Source of the DNA: an uncultured Verrucomicrobiota bacterium
GTDB lineage: Bacteria; Verrucomicrobiota; Verrucomicrobiia; Chthoniobacterales; JACTMZ01
Assembly: GCA_903953565.1 (NCBI GenBank)
Contig: CAJBKE010000021.1
Location: 1 to 56,603 of the forward strand
Reading direction: 5' to 3'
DNA: 56,603 nt
A program made the translations under genes and the position numbers. This document shows positions 23,970 to 30,977 of this stretch, piece after piece (the stretch's first letter is position 1; every line of letters begins with the position of its first letter). Under the pieces are notes generated by a model that saw only the letters and a program-made list of their open reading frames with translations, had not been told where the DNA came from and did no database searches.

Positions 23970-24006
23970 GAAGCGGGTCCCTGCGCCGCCGATCACTCCG
24001 ATAAGC

Positions 24007-25113
24007 TCAAGGCACGCGGGAGGGCGTGATCTGACGCAGCACCTGCCGCGGGCGCTGCGCGTCAATGATCGCCACCGGCTTGGCCGGGATGCGTCGCCCT
24101 CCGCTGTATTTGATCGCGCCGGTCACTCCGGCAACGTCGGTCTGACCTTGGATCTGCCTGGCCAGATCCTTTCCGCCGCGGGCCAGACCATCCATCACCA
24201 CGCGCGCGGCATCGAAACCGAGACCACCGAACGCATCCGGTGTCCCGCCGCGGTAATTCGCGCGGAAGGCCGAGAGCATGGTGGCGTCGGCCGCATCCGC
24301 GCCGCGGGCAGGGTAGGCATGCGTCGTGTAAAAGACATTCTTGGCCAGCGCATTCCCGCTCCAGACGGAAGGATTGTCATAGCCGTCGCCGCCGACCACC
24401 GGTCCGTGGAACCCCGCACCGCGCAATTTGGCGATGACCTTCCCGGCATCCCCCGCGGATTCGGCCGAGACGAAGACCGCATCGCATGACTTCAAGTCGG
24501 CAGGCAAGCCTACCGTCTCGCCGGCTTGAAAAGCGATCTGGTCGGTCACCGTTCCGCCGGCCGCGGCGAAGGCTTCGGCAAAATAGCGGCGCAGCAATCG
24601 CGTGTAGGTGTTTTCCCGGTCGTAGATGACGGCCACCTTCTTTGCTCCCTTGGCCCGCAACCACTCGGCGGCGGCCGCCGCCTGCACATTGTCGCCGAAA
24701 CAGGCGAGGAAGAAGCGTCCGCCCAGCTGGCTCGGCAGCAGTGGCGAGGTGGCGCCGGAGGTAACAAACACCTTCCCGGCTTTGCGCGCCTCGCGACCTG
24801 CGGCCAGGGCGAGATCGGTATCCGAGAGACCGATGAACGCGGCAATGTCGGGATTGGTCTGCAGTGCGGAGCGGACGCCCGCAGCAACCGATGCGGGCGA
24901 GCTGTCGGCGGGAATGCGGATCAATTCTACCTGTCGGCCGTTGATGCCCCCGGACTTGTTGCGCAAGGAAACGGCAGCCTGCGCCCCGCGCCAAGAAGGT
25001 TCATCGAGTGCTTTCTGCGGACCGGTATGGCAATAGACAGCGCCGATTTTCAGCGGTGCGGCGGAGGCGGCGGAAACAAGGACGCTGCAAAGAAGAAAAG
25101 GGAGGATTTTCAT
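24007..25113 (-). CDS. Orphan periplasmic ligand-binding protein (type I, LivJ-like)
   Basis: 368 residues with signal peptide 'MKILPFLLCSVLVSAASA'. 'LKIGAVYCHTGPQKALDEPS', 'GGINGRQVELIRIPADS' and 'FVTSGATSPLLPSQLGGRF' follow the branched-chain amino-acid binding protein pattern, as do 'VAVIYDRENTYTRLL' and 'VFVSAESAGDAGKVIAKLRG'. No permease or ATPase gene is next to it, so it either serves a transporter elsewhere or acts as a sensor. Located 92 bp after ppk2 on the same strand. Ligand not predictable from sequence. Confidence 0.88.
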   Translation of the reverse strand: MKILPFLLCSVLVSAASAAPLKIGAVYCHTGPQKALDEPSWRGAQAAVSLRNKSGGINGRQVELIRIPADSSPASVAAGVRSALQTNPDIAAFIGLSDTDLALAAGREARKAGKVFVTSGATSPLLPSQLGGRFFLACFGDNVQAAAAAEWLRAKGAKKVAVIYDRENTYTRLLRRYFAEAFAAAGGTVTDQIAFQAGETVGLPADLKSCDAVFVSAESAGDAGKVIAKLRGAGFHGPVVGGDGYDNPSVWSGNALAKNVFYTTHAYPARGADAADATMLSAFRANYRGGTPDAFGGLGFDAARVVMDGLARGGKDLARQIQGQTDVAGVTGAIKYSGGRRIPAKPVAIIDAQRPRQVLRQITPSRVP

Positions 25114-25205
25114 GTCTTCCGCATGCAAGCACTCCGCACGGAAAAAACCCAGCCTCCGTTTCGATGCAGTTGCCTTGCGAGGGAGAACGTGCGGCACGCT
25201 CGCTG

Positions 25206-26111
25206 CTACTTCTCGGCGAGCAGTTCCTTCTTTGCTGCGGCGAGTTCCTCGCGTTGGGTTTTGCCTACTTTGGGGTATTCCAGCTTGAGCGAGTCGAGGG
25301 CGTCGATCACGGCGGCAGCGACGACCACGCGGGAGAACCATTTGTTGTCGGCCGGCACGATATACCACGGGGATTCCTTCGTTGCGGTGTGGCGGATGGT
25401 TTCCTCGTAGGCCTTCTGGTAGTCGTTCCAGAATTGCCGTTCGTGCGAATCGGCGGTGGAGAACTTCCAGTTTTTGTCCGGCTGGTCGATGCGTTCGAGG
25501 AAACGCTTCTTTTGTTCCTCTTTGGAAACATTGAGGAAGAACTTTCGGACGAGCACGCCGTTGCGCGAGAGGTAGCGTTCGAAGGCGCGGATGTCCTCGA
25601 AGCGCTGGTTCCAGAGATCTTTGCCCAGCAACCCGCGCGGGATTTTCTGCTTGGCCAGGATTTGCGGATGCACGCGGACGACGAGCGTTTCTTCGTAGTA
25701 GCTGCGGTTGAAAATGCCGATGCGTCCGCGCTCGGGCACACGCTTCGAGCAACGCCAGAGGAAATCATGGTCGAGCTCCTCGCTCGTCGGGGCCTTGAAC
25801 GAGTGGACTTCGCAACCCTGCGGATTGACCCCGGACATGACGTGCTTGATCGCGCCGTCTTTGCCCGCGGCGTCCATCGCCTGGAAGATGAGAAGCACAG
25901 CCCATTGGTCCTGCGCGTAAAGTTTGTCCTGCAGCAAGGAAAGCGCCTGCACGCCCTGGGCGAGCGCTTTCTTGGCGCGGTCCTTGTCTTTGTGGTCGAA
26001 CTGGAGCGTGTCACCCGGATCGTAATCCCTGAGGCGGAAGTTTTTTCCGGAGGTCACCCGGAACGGGTTGGCCAGTTCGTGGGCTTTTTTGACGAGCTTG
26101 TCGGCTTTCAT
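25206..26111 (-). CDS. Polyphosphate kinase 2 family protein (polyP-dependent nucleotide kinase)
   Basis: 301 residues. Walker A in 'LIFQAMDAAGKDGAIKHVMS', lid and Walker B regions 'GRIGIFNRSYYEETLVVRVH' and 'FEDIRAFERYLSRNGVLVRK', plus 'FFLNVSKEEQKKRFLERID' and 'SPWYIVPADNKWFSR'. These are single-domain PPK2 features; such enzymes use polyphosphate to phosphorylate nucleoside mono- or diphosphates. The exact class (AMP or ADP preference) is not settled by sight. Its ATG overlaps the crcB stop by four bases. Polyphosphate use fits the phosphate theme of the window and its place behind the purine genes. Confidence 0.92.
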   Translation of the reverse strand: MKADKLVKKAHELANPFRVTSGKNFRLRDYDPGDTLQFDHKDKDRAKKALAQGVQALSLLQDKLYAQDQWAVLLIFQAMDAAGKDGAIKHVMSGVNPQGCEVHSFKAPTSEELDHDFLWRCSKRVPERGRIGIFNRSYYEETLVVRVHPQILAKQKIPRGLLGKDLWNQRFEDIRAFERYLSRNGVLVRKFFLNVSKEEQKKRFLERIDQPDKNWKFSTADSHERQFWNDYQKAYEETIRHTATKESPWYIVPADNKWFSRVVVAAAVIDALDSLKLEYPKVGKTQREELAAAKKELLAEK

Positions 26112-26509
26112 GGGGTCGGGCGCGAGAGGATCTCGACGGCTTTGAGGCCTATCCAAACAGCGAGGGTGCAAGCGAGCAAGCTGGACAGCGCGTAGGAGAT
26201 CGCGATCCACGGCTCGCCGCGACGGAGAAGATGCACTGTCTCAAGTCCGAAGGCGGAGAAGGTGGTGAATCCTCCGAGCAAGCCGGTGAGGAGCAGCAAG
26301 CGCATCGATGGTGTGAACCAATCGAGCCGCTCGGCCAACCCCGAGAGCAGGCCGATGAGCAGGCATCCGAGCACGTTGACCGCGAAGGTGCTCCACGGAA
26401 ACCTGGCGTTCAACGAGTGGTGCAGCACCCATCCGCCGAGCAGGTAACGGCTCACCGCACCGGCGAAGCCGCCGAGACCGACGAGTAGAATATTGGACGC
26501 GCTGCTCAA
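26108..26509 (-). CDS. crcB: Fluoride channel CrcB/Fluc
   Basis: 133 residues, four membrane helices. 'GLGGFAGAVSRYLLGGW' is the family opening with the conserved Arg, 'FPWSTFAVNVLGCLLIGLL' holds the pore Asn, and 'LLLTGLLGGFTTFSAFGLE' carries the Phe box and Thr/Ser track. Works as a dual-topology dimer that exports fluoride. Lies 48 bp after purDM, same strand, and overlaps ppk2. No fluoride riboswitch pattern was seen in the short gap before it. Confidence 0.95.
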   Translation of the reverse strand: MSSASNILLVGLGGFAGAVSRYLLGGWVLHHSLNARFPWSTFAVNVLGCLLIGLLSGLAERLDWFTPSMRLLLLTGLLGGFTTFSAFGLETVHLLRRGEPWIAISYALSSLLACTLAVWIGLKAVEILSRPTP

Positions 26510-26557
26510 CTTGGCCGCATGGTAAAGCGGCGCGGCACTTTGCCAAGCCGTCGCGCG

Positions 26558-28813
26558 TCAGACCAGACGCACGTTGCGCGGCCCGGAAACGAGGCGTCCC
26601 AAGAGAAAGACCGGCTCGCCGATCGCCTCGCGCACCGCCTGCTCGTCTCCCGGCGCACAAACCAGCACCATGCCGATTCCCATGTTGAAGGTGCGGAAGA
26701 GTTCGTCATCGGGCAGTCCGCTCGCCTCGGCAAGGAGGGAGAAAAGCGCGGACACCGGCCACGCCGCGCGGTCGATCTCCGCCGCGCAATTGTCCGGCAG
26801 CACGCGCGGCAGATTGTCGAAAATGCCGCCGCCGGTCAGGTGGGCGAGGGCTTTGACCAGACCGCGCTCCAGCGCCGGACGCAGCACGTGCAGATACGAG
26901 CGGTGCGGGGCGAGCAGCGCCGAGCCGATGGTGGTGTCCCATCCCGCGGGCGTGGCAGCGAGCGGCAGGCCGCGAAAAATTTTGCGGGCCAGCGAATAGC
27001 CGTTGGTGTGCAGACCGGATGAAGCGAGTCCGAGGAGGAGGTCACCAGGTCGGATGTCGGCCCGCGGCAGGAGGTCTTTCTTCTCGGCCACCCCGACCAT
27101 CGTGCCGGCCACGTCGAACTCCCCCGGACAATAAACGCCGGGCATTTCCGCCGTTTCGCCCCCGAGCAAGACGCACCCGGCGGCTGCGCAGGCTTCGGCC
27201 ATACCGCCGACAATCTCCGCGATGCGCGCGGCCGAGATGGAGGAGGATGCGATGTAATCGAGGAAAAACAGGGGCGATGCACCCTGCACAAGGAGGTCGT
27301 TGATGCAGTGGTTGACGATGTCGTGCCCGATGGTGTCATAAACACCGGCGGCCGAGGCGAGCATGACCTTGGTTCCCACCCCGTCGGTTGTGCCGAGAAG
27401 CACGGGGTGGTCGAATTTCTTCAGAGCGGAAGCGTCGAGCGCGCCACCGAACGAGCCGATGCCACCGAGCACGCCGGCGGAGTGTGTGGCCTCGACTTTC
27501 TTTTTGAGCAACGCGACGGCACGGTTGCCCTCGTCGATGTCGACGCCGCTGGCCGCGTAGCCGCCGGCCGTGCGGGCCAGCTCGCGCCAGCCGATGTCGC
27601 GGCGGAACTGGCATCCGTTGAAATGGATATCACGCGCGGCATCATAAGCGCGGGTCCGGGCTTCCTCGAGATCCGCGCCGGTGGAGGTGATGCTGAGCAC
27701 GCGGCCACCCGAGGTGACGGTTTCTCCGTGCGCCGCAGTTGTTCCGGCATGGCAGATGGTCACCTGCGGGTGCGTGGTCGCTTTTTCCAGACCTTCGATC
27801 TTTTCGCCCGTCCGGGGTTTTTCCGGATACCCGGCCGCGGCGAGAACCACAGTGCAAGCGGTCGCCCCGTTCCAACGCACGCTTTCTTTGTCCAAGCGGC
27901 CCTCGACACAAGCGAGTGCGACATCGCGCAAAGGCGTGGCGAGCAGGGGCAGCAAGGTCTGCGCCTCGGGGTCGCCGAAACGGCAATTGTATTCGATCAG
28001 TTTCGGACCCTCTGCGGTCATCATCAACCCTGCATAAAGCACGCCGACATACGGAGTGCCCTCGGCGGACAGACCGGCGATGGTCGGGCCGATGATGGTG
28101 TTGAGGATGCGGCGGACCATTTCCGGCGGACAAATCGTGGTCGGTGCATACGCCCCCATGCCGCCGGTGTTTGCTCCGCGGTCGCCTTCAAAAATCCTTT
28201 TGTGATCCTGCGCCGGAGGCATGGCGGCGACGGTCTTGCCGTCGGTGAAGACAAGCAGCGAGACCTCGGGTCCGGTCAGTCGTTCCTCGAGGAGGATGGG
28301 GCCGGTTGCGGCGAGGCGGACGATCGCTTCGTCGCGCTCCGCATCGGTTTCCGGAACGACCACGCCTTTGCCGGAAGCGAGTCCATCGGCTTTGACCACC
28401 ACGGGAAAATCCTGCGCACCGGCCCATGCCTTGGCTTCTTCCGCGGCCTGCGGACCGGAGAACGTGGCATTGCGCGGCGAGGGGAGTCCGTGGCGCGCGG
28501 CGAAGGCGCGGCAATGACTTTTGCTCGTCTCGAGCAACGCGGCTTGGCGCGATGGTCCGAACACTTTGGTCCCCGCAGCGCGTAGGGCGTCCGAAACGCC
28601 CGCGGCCAGTGCGCTTTCCGGGCCGATGAGAACGAGGTCGATTTTCTCATCGCGGCAGAGGGCCGCGACTTGTTCGGGGTTGCACGGATCGATGTCGCGC
28701 CGTTCGGGTGTGCCACCGTTGCCGGGCGCTACGAGGACCGTGTCGCCGTTGCTTTGCAAGGCGCGGGCCATGGCGTGTTCGCGTCCGCCCGATCCGAGCA
28801 CGAGGATCCTCAT
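26558..28813 (-). CDS. Fused PurD-PurM (GAR synthetase / AIR synthetase)
   Basis: 751 residues carrying two purine-pathway enzymes in one chain. PurD part 1-416: 'MRILVLGSGGREHAMARAL', ATP-grasp 'PVVVKADGLASGKGVVVP', 'FEGDRGANTGGMGAY' and 'EYNCRFGDPEAQTLLPLL'. PurM part from about 419: 'YAASGVDIDEGNRAV', 'TTDGVGTKVMLA', 'GHDIVNHCINDLLVQGASPL', 'LLGGETAEMPGVY', 'GLASSGLHTNGYSLAR' and 'HLTGGGIFDNLPRVLP'. It makes GAR from phosphoribosylamine and glycine (step 2) and AIR from FGAM (step 5). There is no stop or shift at the junction and both halves look complete. Overlaps purF by four bases. The fusion is common in eukaryotes and rare in bacteria. Confidence 0.95.
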   Translation of the reverse strand: MRILVLGSGGREHAMARALQSNGDTVLVAPGNGGTPERRDIDPCNPEQVAALCRDEKIDLVLIGPESALAAGVSDALRAAGTKVFGPSRQAALLETSKSHCRAFAARHGLPSPRNATFSGPQAAEEAKAWAGAQDFPVVVKADGLASGKGVVVPETDAERDEAIVRLAATGPILLEERLTGPEVSLLVFTDGKTVAAMPPAQDHKRIFEGDRGANTGGMGAYAPTTICPPEMVRRILNTIIGPTIAGLSAEGTPYVGVLYAGLMMTAEGPKLIEYNCRFGDPEAQTLLPLLATPLRDVALACVEGRLDKESVRWNGATACTVVLAAAGYPEKPRTGEKIEGLEKATTHPQVTICHAGTTAAHGETVTSGGRVLSITSTGADLEEARTRAYDAARDIHFNGCQFRRDIGWRELARTAGGYAASGVDIDEGNRAVALLKKKVEATHSAGVLGGIGSFGGALDASALKKFDHPVLLGTTDGVGTKVMLASAAGVYDTIGHDIVNHCINDLLVQGASPLFFLDYIASSSISAARIAEIVGGMAEACAAAGCVLLGGETAEMPGVYCPGEFDVAGTMVGVAEKKDLLPRADIRPGDLLLGLASSGLHTNGYSLARKIFRGLPLAATPAGWDTTIGSALLAPHRSYLHVLRPALERGLVKALAHLTGGGIFDNLPRVLPDNCAAEIDRAAWPVSALFSLLAEASGLPDDELFRTFNMGIGMVLVCAPGDEQAVREAIGEPVFLLGRLVSGPRNVRLV

Positions 28814-30252
28814 GCCAGGGAGAATTCGAAAGTTTCCTTCGGCGCCACGCCGGAGATGTCCACGGGATACTTCCCGGTGAAGCAGGCTGTGCAGTAGCCG
28901 GATTTCTTGCCGATGGCAGCCATCATTCCTTCGACCGAAAGAAAAGCGAGGGAGTCGGCGCCGACATGCTGACGCAAACGCTCGGGATCGAAGCGCGCGG
29001 CGATGAGTTCGTCATAGGTTCCCATATCCACGCCCATGTGACAGGGATGGAGGACGCGCGGGGAAGTGATGCGCAGGTGGACCTCCTTGGCGCCGGCATC
29101 GCGGACCAATTTGATCAGCTGCGCGGATGTCGTCCCGCGCACGAGCGAGTCGTCGATGATGACTACCCGCTGTCCGGCAAGGTTCGCCGGGAGCACGTTG
29201 AATTTCATGGCCACGCGCCGCTCGCGCAGGACTTGAGTCGGCTCGATGAAGGTGCGTCCGATGTAGCGGTTCTTGATGAATCCGTCATTGAACGGGATGC
29301 CCGATTGGCGCGAATAGCCGATAGCCGCCGGGATGGAGGAATCCGGCACGGGCACGACCACGTCGGCTTCGACCGGCCATTCGATGGCGAGTTGTTCACC
29401 CAATTTTTGCCGCACCTCGTGGACGCTGCGTCCGTCCCATTCGCTGTCCGGACGCGAGAAGTAGACGAATTCGAACGAGCAGCGGGCCGGGCCACCCGGG
29501 GCTCCGGTCGTGCGCCGGCGGGTGATTTCCTTGCCGCGGACCACGATGATTTCGCCGTTTTTGACCTCGGTGATATCGGTGCAACCGAGGGTGTTAAGCG
29601 CGCAGGTTTCCGAGGCCGCGGCCCAACCGCCTTCGGGGGTGCGTCCGATGGAAAGCGGACGGAATCCCCACGGATCGCGCGCGGCGATGAAGCAATCGAT
29701 ACCGAGGAGGACAAGCGAGTATGCGCCTGTCCAGGACGGCATGGTGCGTTCGAGCCGTTCTTCCCACGTGCGTCCGCTGGCCGCCGCCAGCATGAGGGCC
29801 ATCACTTCGCTGTCGCTCGCCGCGGTCAGGGCGAAGCCGCGTTGCAGAAGTTGGCCGCGCAGTTCGGCCGCATTGACCAAAGATCCGTTGTGCGCGAGGG
29901 CGAGGGGGCCGTGCATCGTCTCGACCAGAAACGGCTGCGCATTGCGCGCGGTGGATGCACCCATCGTCGAGTAACGCGTGTGCCCGATGGCTTGGTAACC
30001 GGTCAGCGGGGCCAAGGTTTCGGGAGTGAAAATCTGCGAGAGCAACCCGACGTCTTTGTGCAAGCGGGCCCGTTGTCCGTCGGACACCGCAATGCCCGCC
30101 GCTTCTTGTCCGCGGTGCTGCAGGGCGAAGAGCGCGAAGAAGGCGAGTTGTGCGGTCTCTTCGCCGCCCGGCGAGGAGACGGCGACGACACCGCATTCTT
30201 CGCGCGGGCGATCGTCGCGGAACGGAGCAGTGAGTGCGGTGCTGTGTTTCAT
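28810..30252 (-). CDS. purF: Amidophosphoribosyltransferase PurF (Fe-S type)
   Basis: 480 residues. A 19-residue propeptide precedes Cys20 in 'PREECGVVAV', the glutaminase nucleophile. The glutaminase domain has 'IGHTRYSTMG' and 'LAHNGSLVNAAELRGQL'; the PRPP site is 'VVIIDDSLVRGTTSAQLI'. Four cysteines match the cluster ligands of the Bacillus-type enzyme: one in 'ARCSFEFVYFSRPDS', one in 'LHPCHMGVDMG', two in 'GYCTACFTGKYPV'. It catalyses the committing step of purine synthesis. Start 'MKHSTALTAPFRDD' lies 2 bp after the purQ stop. Confidence 0.96.
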   Translation of the reverse strand: MKHSTALTAPFRDDRPREECGVVAVSSPGGEETAQLAFFALFALQHRGQEAAGIAVSDGQRARLHKDVGLLSQIFTPETLAPLTGYQAIGHTRYSTMGASTARNAQPFLVETMHGPLALAHNGSLVNAAELRGQLLQRGFALTAASDSEVMALMLAAASGRTWEERLERTMPSWTGAYSLVLLGIDCFIAARDPWGFRPLSIGRTPEGGWAAASETCALNTLGCTDITEVKNGEIIVVRGKEITRRRTTGAPGGPARCSFEFVYFSRPDSEWDGRSVHEVRQKLGEQLAIEWPVEADVVVPVPDSSIPAAIGYSRQSGIPFNDGFIKNRYIGRTFIEPTQVLRERRVAMKFNVLPANLAGQRVVIIDDSLVRGTTSAQLIKLVRDAGAKEVHLRITSPRVLHPCHMGVDMGTYDELIAARFDPERLRQHVGADSLAFLSVEGMMAAIGKKSGYCTACFTGKYPVDISGVAPKETFEFSLA

Positions 30253-30254
30253 TA

Positions 30255-30977
30255 TCAACGGACGGCGTTCACGCCGTTGCGGAAAAGCGGCAGGGCGGAT
30301 CCCAAGCCAGATTTCGTCACGATAGCCCGTCCTTGGCGCGGTGTCACATGGTTCTCCGGGTGCGGCATCATGCCGAGGACGAGTCCGGTAGCATCGCACA
30401 CGCCGGCAATGGCGTCCACCGACCCGTTGGGATTCGCCGGGTAGGACTTTGTCTCATAACGGAAGGCGACACGGTCCTCCGCGCGCAACGTCGCAAGTTC
30501 GGAGGGTGTGCATGTGTAACGTCCTTCGCCGTGGGCCACCGGGCAGCGGATCGGGTCGGTCAAATCGCGGGTCCAGACGCAGTGCCGGGATGAAGGCTGC
30601 AAAACGACCCAGCGGCATTCGAAGTGTCCGCGCTCGTTGTGTTGCAAGGAGCCGGGCAGCAATCCCGAGCGCACGAGCATCTGGAAACCGTTGCACACCC
30701 CAAGCACCGGTGTCCCCGCGGAGATTTTTTCGGCCAGCAGATCGCCGAGGAGGCGTTCTGCTTCGAGCGCGAAGACCCGTCCGGAGCCGAGCGCATCCCC
30801 GTAGGAAAAGCCGCCGGCGATCACGATCAACTTGGCGCGATCGATCTCCGCCCGGCGTTCCGGCAAGTCGAGAAGATCGACGCAAACCGCGGACGCGCCA
30901 GCCTGCTCGAGGGCGAACGCGGCATCGGCCTGACGGTTGGTGCCGGGGGCGGTGAGGACAACAGCGGGAGGTTTCAT
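30255..30977 (-). CDS. purQ: FGAM synthase glutaminase subunit PurQ
   Basis: 240 residues of class I glutaminase type. 'VVLTAPGTNRQADAAFALEQ' opens, the catalytic Cys is in 'TPVLGVCNGFQMLVRSGLLPG', and the His/Glu pair lies in 'GMMPHPENHV'. 'IVIAGGFSYGDALGSGR' is diagnostic for PurQ. It supplies ammonia to PurL. Its ATG overlaps the purL stop by four bases. Confidence 0.96.
   Translation of the reverse strand: MKPPAVVLTAPGTNRQADAAFALEQAGASAVCVDLLDLPERRAEIDRAKLIVIAGGFSYGDALGSGRVFALEAERLLGDLLAEKISAGTPVLGVCNGFQMLVRSGLLPGSLQHNERGHFECRWVVLQPSSRHCVWTRDLTDPIRCPVAHGEGRYTCTPSELATLRAEDRVAFRYETKSYPANPNGSVDAIAGVCDATGLVLGMMPHPENHVTPRQGRAIVTKSGLGSALPLFRNGVNAVR

Noticed and set aside
26510-26557. Fluoride riboswitch before crcB
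   Set aside because: The gap is only 48 bases and I saw no pseudoknot-like pairing or conserved core.
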